Source: Roseicyclus marinus
GTDB taxonomy: Bacteria; Pseudomonadota; Alphaproteobacteria; Rhodobacterales; Rhodobacteraceae
Length of the DNA stretch: 64,000 nt
Assembly (NCBI RefSeq): GCF_036322625.1
Contig: NZ_AP027266.1
Span: 3,165,001-3,229,000 of the forward strand
Direction: 5' to 3'
Below, piece by piece: positions 18,603-27,425 of the stretch (its first letter is position 1; each line of letters starts with the position of its first letter). The notes under the pieces were generated by a model that searched no databases, had not been told where the DNA came from, and worked only from the letters and a program-made list of their open reading frames with translations. The position numbers and the translations under genes were made by a program.

Positions 18603-18921
18603 AGTCGATGCTCCCGGATCGATCGTGGCTTTCCTGCGGCAGGACCCGCCGCGCCATGGCCGCCTATAACATGACGATTTTGAGACTGAACAGGACGGTT
18701 TCGCACAGTTAGCGCAACCAAGCGGCAATTTTCTTTCGCGACCCGGCCAGCGCCAACCGCCACAGGCCTGTGTTTGCTGTGGCAGTTTAACCACTGCTTC
18801 ACCACCCAGCCCCTATTCACAAGGCAACTTTGGGCGCGATTCGGAGATTAAAGATTGATTCTCCGCCATCGAACAGGGAGAATAACGAAAAAACAAGTGT
18901 CGAGCAGTAAAGGGTACCACA
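18603..18921. other. 319-base divergent control region between pckA and chvI
   Basis: No gene is seen. The region is less GC-rich than its flanks. It holds an inverted repeat GCCACAG/CTGTGGC (18759-18765 and 18777-18783). Nearer chvI are two overlapping, mutually exclusive hairpins: CGGAGA/TCTCCG (18842-18865) and ATTCTCC/GGAGAAT (18858-18883). Promoters for both genes must lie here. Confidence 0.6.
18855..18883 (+). promoter_or_regulatory. candidate chvI promoter overlapping an inverted repeat
   Basis: TTGATT (18855-18860), a 17-base spacer and GAGAAT (18878-18883) form a weak sigma70-like promoter 39 bases before the chvI start. Its spacer and -10 coincide with the ATTCTCC/GGAGAAT dyad. 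Inferred by eye only. Confidence 0.35.
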
Positions 18922-19623
18922 ATGCCGAGGATCGCACTCGTCGATGACGACAGGAATATCCTGACGTCCGTTTCCATGACTCTTGAGGCCGAAGGTTTCG
19001 ATGTCGAAACCTACAACGACGGGCAATCCGCGCTGGATGCCTTCAACCGCCGCCTGCCCGATCTGGGTGTGTTCGACATCAAGATGCCGCGCATGGACGG
19101 CATGGACCTGCTTCAGCGCCTCCGCCAGAAAAGCCGGATGCCGGTGATCTTCCTCACCTCCAAGGATGACGAGATCGACGAGCTGATGGGCCTGCGCATG
19201 GGCGCCGACGATTACGTCAAGAAACCCTTTTCCCAGCGCCTTCTGGTCGAACGCATCCGCTCCATCCTCCGCCGGCAGGACGCCATCGCCTCCGATGCCG
19301 CCGGCACGCCCGAGGAAAGCGCGGTGATGCAGCGCGGCGAACTGACGATGGACCCGCTGCGCCACGCCGTCACCTGGAAGGGCAAGGATGTCTCGCTCAC
19401 CGTCACCGAATTCCTGCTGTTGCAGGCGCTCGCCCAGCGCCCCGGCTTCGTCAAAAGCCGCGATCAGCTGATGGATGTGGCCTATGACGAACAGGTCTAT
19501 GTCGACGACCGCACCATCGACAGCCACATCAAGCGGCTGCGCAAGAAGATGCGGGCCGTCGACGATGATTTCTCGGCGATCGAGACGCTTTACGGCATCG
19601 GCTACCGCTACAACGAAGAATAA
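18922..19623 (+). CDS. chvI: response regulator ChvI
   Basis: A 233-residue OmpR-type regulator of the envelope/acid-sensing ChvG-ChvI (ExoS-ChvI) system. The receiver domain (1-120) has the acidic pair DDD (8-10), phospho-acceptor D52 in [10 protein letters not shown] and [12 protein letters not shown] winged-helix DNA-binding domain occupies 140-233 ([20 protein letters not shown]). It is 12 bases upstream of the kinase gene. Targets in relatives include envelope, exopolysaccharide and central-carbon genes; here pckA is its divergent neighbour. Confidence 0.93.
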   Translation: MPRIALVDDDRNILTSVSMTLEAEGFDVETYNDGQSALDAFNRRLPDLGVFDIKMPRMDGMDLLQRLRQKSRMPVIFLTSKDDEIDELMGLRMGADDYVKKPFSQRLLVERIRSILRRQDAIASDAAGTPEESAVMQRGELTMDPLRHAVTWKGKDVSLTVTEFLLLQALAQRPGFVKSRDQLMDVAYDEQVYVDDRTIDSHIKRLRKKMRAVDDDFSAIETLYGIGYRYNEE

Positions 19624-19635
19624 GGCCCAAGGCCC

Positions 19636-21366
19636 GTGCCCGCCGATCTCTCCATGACCAACCGCCGCGCCAAGGCCCGGGCAGACATCGTTCTTGGCGA
19701 GGATTGGGACCGTCCCCACAGCTCGGTCGAGACCGAGCTGAAAGCCGCCCGCGCCCGGCGCGGCCTCATCTCGCTCAACCGCTCCCCGCTCGCGCGCAAG
19801 ATCATCCTCTTCAACGTGCTGGCCATGGTCGTGCTGGTGGCCGGGGTCATGTATCTCAACCCGTTCCGCGAAAGCATGGTCGCCCAGCGCGAACGCGCCC
19901 TCGCGGTCGAGGTGCAGCTGATCGCCGAAGTGCTGGAGGCGTCGATGACGGCCACCGGCGGCACCGATCTGGCCGCCAATGACGGGCGCGACGCGGCGAA
20001 TATCCTTGGCGCGATGAACCTGTCCGACGGGATCGATGTCTTCGTCTATGCCCTGCCCGACCGGCTCGTGACCTCCACCGCCATGGTCGCGCGCAACCCC
20101 GCGCGTCCCGTCCGCGGGCTCGACCCGCGCCAGCCCGATACGCTCCTGATCACCGATTTCCTCAATTCCGTCTGGTCCGGCCTCTCGCGGCTCCTGACCG
20201 GCGCGGGCACCCCCCAGCCCGTTCAGACCGCCGAAGGATTGGCCGCCTCGCTCCTGCCCGCCACGGCCGATGGCGCGACCGTGCTCAGCCGCGGCACCAT
20301 CGCCTCGGGCACGCTCTATGCCGCGGCCACCCCCGTGTTCGCGCCCGACGGGCAGCTTGGCATCGTCGTCATCACCACCGCCGCCGGGGAAATCGACCAC
20401 CTCGCCCGCGCCGAACGCGAACAGATGCTCCAGATGTTCGTCGTGGCGCTCTTGGTCTCCATCGTCCTCAGCCTCGTTCTCGCCTCCACCATCGCGCATC
20501 CGCTCGCCGATCTGGCCGCCGCCGCCGAACTGGGCCGCGACAAGAACGCCCGCAAGATGAGCCCGACGCGCGTCCGCATCCCCGACCTGACCGGCCGTCC
20601 CGATGAAATCGGCCGCCTGTCGGGCGCGCTGCGCGGCATGGTCAGCGCGCTCTACGACCGGATCGACGCCAACGAACAATTCGCCGCCGATGTCAGCCAC
20701 GAGATCAAGAACCCGCTGGCCAGCCTGCGCTCGGCCGTCGGCACCATGCGCCTCGCCAAGACCGAGGATCAGCGCAACCGCCTGCTCGAGGTGATCGAAC
20801 ACGACGTGCAGCGCCTCGACCGGCTGGTCTCCGACATCTCCAACGCCTCCCGCCTTGACAGCGAACTGGTCAAGGAGGAGGAGGAGGAATTCGACCTCGT
20901 CCGCACGCTCCAGAACCTGTCCCATTACCATGGCGAGGAAGCGGGGCGGAAAGGCGTGGATTTCATCACCGACCTGCCCCCCGACCCGATCCGCATCTCC
21001 GGCCTCGAGGGGCGGCTGGCCCAGGTCTTCGTCAACCTCTTGTCCAACGCCATCTCTTTCTGCGACACTGGCGATGCGGTGCGGCTCTGGGCGCGACGCC
21101 GCGAAAACCGGGTGCTCATCGTGGTCGAGGATACCGGCCCCGGCATCCCCGAATCGGCGCTGACCAAAGTGTTCAACAGGTTCTATTCCGAACGGCCCGA
21201 ACAGCAGTTCGGCAATCATTCCGGCCTCGGCCTCGCGATCTCCAAACAGATCGTGGAGGCGCATGGCGGCGTCATCTGGGCCGAGAATATCCGCCCCACC
21301 GCCGCCGATGCCGATGCCGGCTCCGAACCGCTGGGTGCCCGTTTCGTCGTCGGCCTGCCGATCTGA
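19636..21366 (+). CDS. chvG: sensor histidine kinase ChvG
   Basis: A 576-residue membrane kinase partner of ChvI. Membrane segments lie at about 56-74 and 266-287, enclosing a periplasmic sensor of about 190 residues. HAMP follows, then the phospho-acceptor H355 in ADVSHEIKNPLASL, and an ATPase domain with LLSNAISFC, VEDTGPGIP and GLGLAISKQIVEAHGG. The long cytosolic N-terminus (1-55) rich in Arg/Lys is as in other alphaproteobacterial ChvG. The start is GTG 19636. hprK follows after 9 bases. Confidence 0.93.
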   Translation: MPADLSMTNRRAKARADIVLGEDWDRPHSSVETELKAARARRGLISLNRSPLARKIILFNVLAMVVLVAGVMYLNPFRESMVAQRERALAVEVQLIAEVLEASMTATGGTDLAANDGRDAANILGAMNLSDGIDVFVYALPDRLVTSTAMVARNPARPVRGLDPRQPDTLLITDFLNSVWSGLSRLLTGAGTPQPVQTAEGLAASLLPATADGATVLSRGTIASGTLYAAATPVFAPDGQLGIVVITTAAGEIDHLARAEREQMLQMFVVALLVSIVLSLVLASTIAHPLADLAAAAELGRDKNARKMSPTRVRIPDLTGRPDEIGRLSGALRGMVSALYDRIDANEQFAADVSHEIKNPLASLRSAVGTMRLAKTEDQRNRLLEVIEHDVQRLDRLVSDISNASRLDSELVKEEEEEFDLVRTLQNLSHYHGEEAGRKGVDFITDLPPDPIRISGLEGRLAQVFVNLLSNAISFCDTGDAVRLWARRRENRVLIVVEDTGPGIPESALTKVFNRFYSERPEQQFGNHSGLGLAISKQIVEAHGGVIWAENIRPTAADADAGSEPLGARFVVGLPI

Positions 21367-21375
21367 CCGGCGGCG

Positions 21376-21867
21376 ATGCCCGAGCATCCGACCCATCCCG
21401 ACCAGATCGAGCCTTTGGAGAAATGGGCCGCAGGGCGTGACGGCGCTGCGATCTGGCTCAACGCCACAGGCATCGCCATCGGGGATGCGGGCATCGCGAT
21501 CCTCGGGGTACCCGGCAGCGGGAAATCCAGCCTCGCCCTGTCCCTCATCGCCATGGGCGCGACCCTCATCGCCGATGACGGCCTCTGGCTCGACCCCGAC
21601 ACCGACCCGCCCCGCCTCCGCCGCCCCGACACGGCGCAAGACCTGATCGAGGCGCGCGGCATCGGCCTGTTGCGCGCGGGCCCGACACGGGCAACAGCCC
21701 CCCTCACGATCCTCGTGGACCTCGACCGGGCAGAGCCGCACCGCCTGCCGCCGCGACGCTACGTCGCGACGGGCGATGGCCGCTATCCGTTGATCCTGGG
21801 GGCCGGGAACCACACCCTTGCGCCAGCCCTATTCCTGATGGCGCGGCTTGGTCGCGCCGAACCCTGA
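21376..21867 (+). CDS. hprK: HPr kinase/phosphorylase, short alphaproteobacterial form
   Basis: A 163-residue protein that corresponds only to the C-terminal catalytic half of Gram-positive HPrK; the N-terminal domain is absent, as usual in alphaproteobacteria. The Walker A GVPGSGKSS (44-52) and LIADDGLWL (65-73) are intact. It phosphorylates HPr on the regulatory serine (seen as S50 in the HPr encoded downstream). Position between chvG and rapZ supports the call. Cytosolic. Confidence 0.9.
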   Translation: MPEHPTHPDQIEPLEKWAAGRDGAAIWLNATGIAIGDAGIAILGVPGSGKSSLALSLIAMGATLIADDGLWLDPDTDPPRLRRPDTAQDLIEARGIGLLRAGPTRATAPLTILVDLDRAEPHRLPPRRYVATGDGRYPLILGAGNHTLAPALFLMARLGRAEP

Positions 21868-21883
21868 TCCGACGGCGCAGCCG

Positions 21884-22816
21884 ATGACCTCCGCAACCCG
21901 ACCCGACACCGCCGCGACGCGCGTGGTCTTTGTCACCGGCCCCTCGGGCGCGGGGCGGTCCACCGCGATCAACGCGCTCGAGGATCTGGGCTTCGAGGCG
22001 ATCGACAACATCCCCCTCGGCCTCCTGCCCCGCCTTCTCGAAGGGCCGCCGCCCGACCGCCCCCTCGCCCTCGGCATCGACGCGCGCAACCGCGACTATT
22101 CCGCCGCGGGGCTGGTGGCGGCCTTTGACCGGCTCACCGCCACGCCCGGCCTGTCGCCCGATCTCCTCTATCTCGACTGCGCCGCCGATGTGCTCCAGCG
22201 CCGCTATTCCGAAACCCGCCGCCGCCATCCCCTCGCCCCCGAGGCCGACCCCGCGCAGGGCATCGCCCGCGAACTGGCGCTCCTCGTCCCCGTGCGCGAA
22301 GCCGCCAGCGTTCTGGTCGACACCTCCGGCCTCACGCCCCATGACCTGCGCGCCGAGATCACGCGCCTCTTCGCCCCCGATGGCGCCGGACGGCTGGCCA
22401 TCACGCTGACCTCGTTTTCCTACAAGCGCGGCCTGCCCACGAGCGCGGATCTGGTCTTTGACTGCCGCTTCCTGCGCAATCCGCATTGGGATGCGGCGCT
22501 CCGCCCCGAGGATGGCCGCAGCCCCGAGGTGCAGGCCTACATCGCCACCGATCCCCGTTTCACCGCCTTCCGCAACCAGGTGATCGCCATGGCCGATCTG
22601 CTCCTGCCGGCCTTCGAGGCCGAGGGCAAAAGCCACCTGACCATCGCCTTCGGGTGCACCGGCGGGCAACACCGATCGGTGGCAATGACCGAAATCCTGT
22701 CGGCGCACCTTGCGGAAAAGGGGTGGCCGGTGTCTAAACGTCACAGGGAAGTGGAACAGCGACGCGCCGCGGGGACAGGTGCGAAGCCAGAAGGTCCAGA
22801 GGCGACAAGGACGTGA
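21884..22816 (+). CDS. rapZ: RNase adapter RapZ-type nucleotide-binding protein
   Basis: A 310-residue RapZ/YvcJ family protein. In enterics RapZ binds glucosamine-6-phosphate and steers RNase E onto GlmZ; outside enterics the role is unsettled. Motifs: an N-terminal P-loop GPSGAGRST (19-27), with arginine in place of the usual Walker lysine, and a C-terminal IAFGCTGGQHRSVAM block, the RapZ hallmark. ATG 21884 is used in place of a TTG at 21848 that overlaps hprK. Its stop overlaps the EIIA start (GTGA). Confidence 0.9.
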   Translation: MTSATRPDTAATRVVFVTGPSGAGRSTAINALEDLGFEAIDNIPLGLLPRLLEGPPPDRPLALGIDARNRDYSAAGLVAAFDRLTATPGLSPDLLYLDCAADVLQRRYSETRRRHPLAPEADPAQGIARELALLVPVREAASVLVDTSGLTPHDLRAEITRLFAPDGAGRLAITLTSFSYKRGLPTSADLVFDCRFLRNPHWDAALRPEDGRSPEVQAYIATDPRFTAFRNQVIAMADLLLPAFEAEGKSHLTIAFGCTGGQHRSVAMTEILSAHLAEKGWPVSKRHREVEQRRAAGTGAKPEGPEATRT

Positions 22817-23202
22817 TCGGCATCGTGATCGTTGCCCATGGCGGGCTGGCACCCGAACTCAAGCGGGCGGCGGAACATGTCGTGGGCGCACAGGCCGCGA
22901 TGATCGCCATTTCCATCGGCCCCGAGGATGACCGCGCCGCGCGCACCCGCGAAATCTGCGATGCGGCCGATGCGGTCGATGACGGATCGGGCGTGGTGGT
23001 CGTCACCGACATGTTCGGCGGCTCGCCCTCCAACCTGTCGCTCACGGCCTGTCGGCCGCAGAACCGCAAGATCCTGACCGGGGTGAACCTGCCGATGCTG
23101 ATCAAGCTGGCGAAATCCCGCGATCTCGACGTGGAAGAGGCCGTGGCCCGCGCCGCCGAAGCCGGTCGGCGCTACATCAACAGTTTCGACGGAGCACCCT
23201 GA
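22813..23202 (+). CDS. PTS mannose-type EIIA domain protein
   Basis: A single-domain EIIA of the mannose family (129 residues). The phosphorylatable histidine is H9 in IVIVAHGGLAPEL, and TDMFGGSPSNLS near residue 60 is the second family block. No EIIB, EIIC or EIID is present, so as in other alphaproteobacteria it is probably regulatory and not a sugar porter. It is coupled to rapZ by a GTGA overlap and lies 3 bases before the HPr gene. Confidence 0.92.
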   Translation: MIGIVIVAHGGLAPELKRAAEHVVGAQAAMIAISIGPEDDRAARTREICDAADAVDDGSGVVVVTDMFGGSPSNLSLTACRPQNRKILTGVNLPMLIKLAKSRDLDVEEAVARAAEAGRRYINSFDGAP

Positions 23203-23205
23203 GGC

Positions 23206-23487
23206 ATGTCCGACCAGAACGTGATCCGCCACCTCGACATCATCAACATCAAGGGGCTTCATGCCCGCGCCTCGGCCCGCTTCGTCGAAGTGGTCGAAGC
23301 CCATGACGCAAAGGCCATTGTGCGCCGCGATGGGCTGAGTGCCGCCGGCGACTCGATCATGGGGCTTTTGATGTTGGCAGCCTCCATGGGAACCTCTATT
23401 GAGGTCGAAACCTCCGGCCCGGAGGCGGAAAAGCTCGCCGATGCGCTTGCGGCTCTTGTCGCGGACCGCTTCGGCGAAGGCAGCTGA
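23206..23487 (+). CDS. ptsH: phosphocarrier protein HPr
   Basis: HPr (93 residues) carries phosphate from Enzyme I to EIIA proteins. The active histidine is H19 in IKGLHARASARF, and the regulatory serine is S50 in GDSIMGLLMLAAS, the target of HPrK. Enzyme I is not in the window and must be encoded elsewhere. Start ATG 23206. It closes the chvI-to-HPr run. Cytosolic. Confidence 0.95.
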   Translation: MSDQNVIRHLDIINIKGLHARASARFVEVVEAHDAKAIVRRDGLSAAGDSIMGLLMLAASMGTSIEVETSGPEAEKLADALAALVADRFGEGS

Positions 23488-23516
23488 CACCGGGGCAGAC
23501 GACGGCAACCGACCGG

Positions 23517-24431
23517 ATGGGACAAGGGCGCGTGACCGATACGAGTTCCCGAAATATTTCTGCGCCGCGACCGGCGCTGCGGCCGGGGCCCGACCGTGTC
23601 TATGACAGGCGCAGCCTGACCTATGCCAACAGCTTCGACAATTTCTGGACCCGCCACACGATCAAGGCGATCGAATGGGCGACCGGCAAGCTGACGATCA
23701 TCCGCCGCGTCCGCCAGTTCGAAAAGATGGGCGAATTCAAGGGGCAGGCGTTTTGGCCGGCCACGATGAAGGTGATGGGGATCGACCTGCAGACCCCGGA
23801 TCACCAGCTCGACCGCATCCCGGCCGAGGGGCCGGTGGTTCTTGTGGCCAACCACCCCCACGGGCTCGTGGACGGGATGATCCTTGCCGACCTGATCGGG
23901 CGGCGCAGACCCGATTACCGCATCCTGACGCGCGCGCTTCTGACCGGTCTCGACGAATCGGCGGCCAGCTACATGATCCCCGTGCCCTTCCCGCACGAAC
24001 CCGACGCGCAGGAAAAGATGCTCCAGATGCGCGCCGCAGCGATGGGCCATCTCGAACAAAAGGGCCTTATCGCGCTTTTCCCGTCCGGCGCGGTCGCCGC
24101 CTCCGAAAGCATGTGGGGTCCGGCGGTCGAGGGGGAATGGAACGTCTTCACCGCCAAGATGATCCGCAAATCCGGCGCCACCATCGTGCCGCTCTATTTC
24201 ACCGGCGCGAATTCGCGCTGGTACCAGGTCGCGAACCGGATTTCTCCGATCCTGCGTCAGGGCCTCCTGATCCACGAGGTCGTGCACAGCTTCGACAAGC
24301 CGCAAGCGCCCGTGATCGGCCATCCGATCACGCCCGACCAATGGGAAGAGCGTATCGCCAAGCCGCGCGAGTTCATGGCGTGGCTGCGCCAACGCACCCT
24401 GTCGCTGCGCGACGACCCGGACGCGCAATAA
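23517..24431 (+). CDS. lysophospholipid/1-acylglycerol-phosphate acyltransferase family protein
   Basis: A 304-residue PlsC-type acyltransferase. Motif I NHPHGLVD (112-119, the NHx4D catalytic pair) and ALFPSGAVA near 185 are clear. Such enzymes acylate lysophospholipids, or lyso-ornithine lipid as in the OlsA group; the exact acceptor cannot be told here. The N-terminal 75 residues are outside the catalytic core and may bind the membrane surface. It lies 29 bases after the HPr gene on the same strand, probably the last gene of the run before a stem-loop at 24469-24495. Confidence 0.85.
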   Translation: MGQGRVTDTSSRNISAPRPALRPGPDRVYDRRSLTYANSFDNFWTRHTIKAIEWATGKLTIIRRVRQFEKMGEFKGQAFWPATMKVMGIDLQTPDHQLDRIPAEGPVVLVANHPHGLVDGMILADLIGRRRPDYRILTRALLTGLDESAASYMIPVPFPHEPDAQEKMLQMRAAAMGHLEQKGLIALFPSGAVAASESMWGPAVEGEWNVFTAKMIRKSGATIVPLYFTGANSRWYQVANRISPILRQGLLIHEVVHSFDKPQAPVIGHPITPDQWEERIAKPREFMAWLRQRTLSLRDDPDAQ

Positions 24432-24468
24432 TCCCTGACAATCGGTAAACCGGCCCTGCGGCTCGCAG

Positions 24469-24495
24469 GATTCCGGTAACTTCTGCCCCGGAATC
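24469..24495 (+). terminator. candidate rho-independent terminator
   Basis: A perfect 8-bp stem GATTCCGG (24469-24476) / CCGGAATC (24488-24495) followed by TTTA, 37 bases after the acyltransferase stop and before the convergent dehydrogenase gene. The T run is short. Confidence 0.55.
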
Positions 24496-24526
24496 TTTAC
24501 CCTGCCTTAACCCTTTGCCCCGCCCG

Positions 24527-25402
24527 TCAACGGGTCGGCACGGGCACCTCGCCCCGGTAATCGTAGAAGCCGCGCTGCGTCTTGCGGCCCAGCCACCCGG
24601 CCTCGACGTATTTCGTCAAGAGCGGGCAGGGCCGGTATTTCGTATCCGCCAAGCCGTCATGCAGCACGTTCATGATCGCCAGACAGGTGTCCAACCCTAT
24701 GAAATCGGCCAATTCCAGCGGCCCCATCGGGTGATTGGTGCCCAGCTTCATCGCCATGTCGATCGAGGTGACATTCCCCACGCCCTCATAAAGCGTATAG
24801 ACCGCCTCGTTGATCATCGGCATCAGGATGCGGTTGACGATGAAAGCGGGGAAATCCTCGGCCGTCGCAGCCGTTTTTCCCAACCGGTCCACAACCGCCT
24901 TGCAGGCCGCGAACGTTTCCTCATCCGTGGCGATTCCGCGAATGAGTTCAACCAGTTGCATGACCGGCACCGGGTTCATGAAATGGAACCCCATGAACTT
25001 TTCGGGCCGGTCCGTGCGGCTTGCCAGCCGCGTGATCGAGATCGACGAGGTGTTCGAGGTCAGGATCGTCTTGGGGCTGAGATGCGGCAGCAGATCCTCG
25101 AAGATCGCCTGTTTCACCGTCTCCCGCTCGGTCGCGGCCTCGATGATCAGATCGCTCGGCCCCACCTCGGCCAGAACCGTCGTGGTGCGGATGCGCGCCA
25201 TGGCCTCGGCCATCTCGGCCTCGGTCACCTTTCCGCGCCCCACCTGCCGGGAAATATTGCGCTCGATCAAGGCGATAGCCTTGTTCAACGCTTCGGCGCT
25301 GATATCGGTCATGACCACGTCATAGCCCGCCAGCGCACAGACATGGGCAATGCCGTTGCCCATCTGCCCCGCGCCAACAACCCCGATCGACCTGATTTCC
25401 AT
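24527..25402 (-). CDS. 3-hydroxybutyryl-CoA dehydrogenase
   Basis: A 291-residue 3-hydroxyacyl-CoA dehydrogenase of the single-domain (PaaH/Hbd) type, interconverting acetoacetyl-CoA and 3-hydroxybutyryl-CoA with NAD(P). The Rossmann motif VVGAGQMGNGIA is at 8-19, the catalytic histidine in GFHFMNPVPVMQLVE near 142, and NRILMPMINEAV and GTNHPMGPLELADFIG lie in the C-domain. ATG 25402 begins the family homology. Possible roles are butyrate/PHB turnover or the front of the ethylmalonyl-CoA pathway; mcd in the same window fits either. Confidence 0.92.
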   Translation of the reverse strand: MEIRSIGVVGAGQMGNGIAHVCALAGYDVVMTDISAEALNKAIALIERNISRQVGRGKVTEAEMAEAMARIRTTTVLAEVGPSDLIIEAATERETVKQAIFEDLLPHLSPKTILTSNTSSISITRLASRTDRPEKFMGFHFMNPVPVMQLVELIRGIATDEETFAACKAVVDRLGKTAATAEDFPAFIVNRILMPMINEAVYTLYEGVGNVTSIDMAMKLGTNHPMGPLELADFIGLDTCLAIMNVLHDGLADTKYRPCPLLTKYVEAGWLGRKTQRGFYDYRGEVPVPTR

Positions 25403-25624
25403 GCGCTTTCCCTGCCCTGCACGGCGGATGACCGCCCGCTTCTCGCGCGCAGCATAGGCGCGACTGGTGGCCCGAGACAAGCCTGCCCCACCGCGACGCA
25501 AGCGCGCTGCCGAGCCTCGCATTTTCGGAAAAATATATTCGAATAAGGGGTTTAGGACTTTGGCAAGAGCCAGCGGCCAAAGTCATCCCCGGGTGAGTCG
25601 TCTGGACTTCGGGAGAGACGGGGA

Positions 25625-26446
25625 ATGAGTTACGCACACAGGGGAAACCTTCCCCTCGATTATGCCGCCGTGGCCTATCCGGGATCGGTCCTGCGCTTTC
25701 GCGGGCCTGCGCAGGATCTGGATACACCTTTTGTCCTGTGTCTGGGCGGGGCCGAAACCTTCGGGCGCTTCATCCACGCGCCCTATGCCACGCGCCTTGC
25801 CGAAACGCTGCCCGGCCCGGTCGTGAACATGGGTGTTCCGAACGCGGGTCTCGACGTGATCCTGACCGATCCCGCCATCCGCGCCGCGACCCGCAAGGCC
25901 CGCGCGATCGTCTTGCAGATCACCGGGGCGCAGAACATGAGCAACCGCTTCTATGCCGTCCATCCGCGCCGCAACGACCGCTTCATCCGCGCGACAACCA
26001 TGCTGCGCACGCTCTACCGCGACGTGGATTTCACCGATTTCCACTTCACCCGCCATCTTCTGACCCATCTGCGCGGCCTGTCGCGCGACCGTTTCGGCGT
26101 GGTCGAGGCGGAATTGCGCGAGGCATGGGTTGCGCGGATGCTGGGGTTTCTGGCCCGCGCGCCTGCGCCTGTTCACCTGCTCTGGCTGTCGCGCCGCGCC
26201 CCCGAAACGCCGGATGACGGCCTGCATCTGGGGCCCGATCCGCTTTTCGTAACGCCCGCGATGATACAGGCGGTGGCGGCCCACGCCGCCTCGGTCAGCG
26301 TCGCCACCGCCCCGCCCTGCCCGCCGGGTCAACGAACCCGGGGCATGTTCTTTGCGGGGGGAGAGGAAAGCGTCGCGCGGCTCCTTCCCGGACCCGAAGC
26401 GCATGAGATGGCCGCAAGCCTGCTGGCCCCGCTGCTTCGCCCATGA
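25625..26446 (+). CDS. DUF6473 family protein
   Basis: A 273-residue protein I place in the DUF6473 family, seen mainly in Rhodobacterales. The first half has CLGGAETFGRFIHAPYATRL and PGPVVNMGVPNAGLDVIL, an arrangement recalling blocks I and III of SGNH-type hydrolases, though a clear catalytic serine or histidine set is not evident. LHLGPDPLFVTPAMI lies in the last third. It is alone between divergent and convergent neighbours and is followed at once by a strong terminator. Function unknown. Confidence 0.7.
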   Translation: MSYAHRGNLPLDYAAVAYPGSVLRFRGPAQDLDTPFVLCLGGAETFGRFIHAPYATRLAETLPGPVVNMGVPNAGLDVILTDPAIRAATRKARAIVLQITGAQNMSNRFYAVHPRRNDRFIRATTMLRTLYRDVDFTDFHFTRHLLTHLRGLSRDRFGVVEAELREAWVARMLGFLARAPAPVHLLWLSRRAPETPDDGLHLGPDPLFVTPAMIQAVAAHAASVSVATAPPCPPGQRTRGMFFAGGEESVARLLPGPEAHEMAASLLAPLLRP

Positions 26447-26447
26447 A

Positions 26448-26478
26448 AAAAGCCGCCCCCGTGACAGGGGCGGCTTTT
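26448..26478. terminator. strong bidirectional rho-independent terminator
   Basis: AAAAGCCGCCCC (26448-26459), loop CGTGACA and GGGGCGGCTTTT (26467-26478) give a 12-bp stem with A and T tracts on the two sides. It begins 2 bases after the DUF6473 stop and 20 bases before the etfA stop on the other strand, so it can serve both. Confidence 0.93.
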
Positions 26479-26498
26479 GCTTTTGAATCAACAGCTTG

Positions 26499-27425
26499 TC
26501 AGAGCTTGGAGGTCAGCTCCGGCACCGCCTCGAACAGGTCGGCGACAAGACCGTAATCGGCCACCTGGAAAATCGGGGCCTCTTCATCCTTGTTGATCGC
26601 CACGATGACCTTGCTGTCCTTCATCCCGGCCAGGTGCTGGATCGCGCCGGAAATGCCGACGGCGATGTACAGCTCGGGCGCGACCACCTTGCCGGTCTGG
26701 CCCACCTGCCAATCGTTCGGGGCATAGCCCGAATCGACCGCCGCGCGCGATGCGCCGACCGCCGCGCCCAGCTTGTCGGCCAGACCTTCGATCAGGGCGA
26801 ATTGTTCCTCGGACCCGACGCCGCGACCGCCCGAAACGACGATGCCCGCGCTGGTCAGTTCCGGCCGGTCAGAGGCCGCAACCTTGTCCTCGACCCAAGC
26901 CGACAGGCCCGTCGACGCAGGCGCATCGACCATCGCCACCGGCGCGGAATTGCCCGTAGCGGCAAGCTCGAAACCGGTGGTGCGGAAGGTGATGACCTTT
27001 TTCGCATCGGTCGATTTCACCGTCTGGATCGCGTTGCCGGCATAGATCGGGCGCTCGAACGTGTCGACATCGACGATCCCCATCGCATCCGAGATCACCA
27101 TGACATCGAGCATCGCCGCGACACGCGGCATGATGTTCTTGGCATCGGTGGTGGCGGGCGCGCAGATGTGGCTGTAGTCGCCCGCGATGCTGACGATCAG
27201 ATCGGCGGTCGCCTCGGCCAGACGATGGCCAAGGCTGTCACCCTCGGCGCAGAGCACCTTGGCCACGCCCGCGATGGTCGCCGCCTGATCCGCCGACGCC
27301 TTGGCCGATGCCCCGGCGCACAGCACCGTCACATCCCCCAGTTTCGCGGCAGCCGTCACCGCCTTGGCGGTCGCGTCCATGTTCAATTCGCCCGAGGTCA
27401 CCTCGGCCAGCAGAAGAACAGCCAT
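26499..27425 (-). CDS. etfA: electron transfer flavoprotein alpha subunit
   Basis: EtfA (308 residues) binds the redox FAD of the ETF heterodimer that takes electrons from acyl-CoA dehydrogenases and passes them to ETF-quinone oxidoreductase. The C-terminal FAD domain has [25 protein letters not shown] and [18 protein letters not shown]. It starts with an ATG that shares one base with the etfB stop. Mcd and other acyl-CoA dehydrogenases would be donors. Confidence 0.96.
   Translation of the reverse strand: MAVLLLAEVTSGELNMDATAKAVTAAAKLGDVTVLCAGASAKASADQAATIAGVAKVLCAEGDSLGHRLAEATADLIVSIAGDYSHICAPATTDAKNIMPRVAAMLDVMVISDAMGIVDVDTFERPIYAGNAIQTVKSTDAKKVITFRTTGFELAATGNSAPVAMVDAPASTGLSAWVEDKVAASDRPELTSAGIVVSGGRGVGSEEQFALIEGLADKLGAAVGASRAAVDSGYAPNDWQVGQTGKVVAPELYIAVGISGAIQHLAGMKDSKVIVAINKDEEAPIFQVADYGLVADLFEAVPELTSKL

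Noticed and set aside
18817-21813. A 998-codon open frame on the minus strand opposite chvI-chvG
   Set aside because: It is the antisense of two clear signalling genes; such frames arise from high-GC codon bias and show no recognisable domain.
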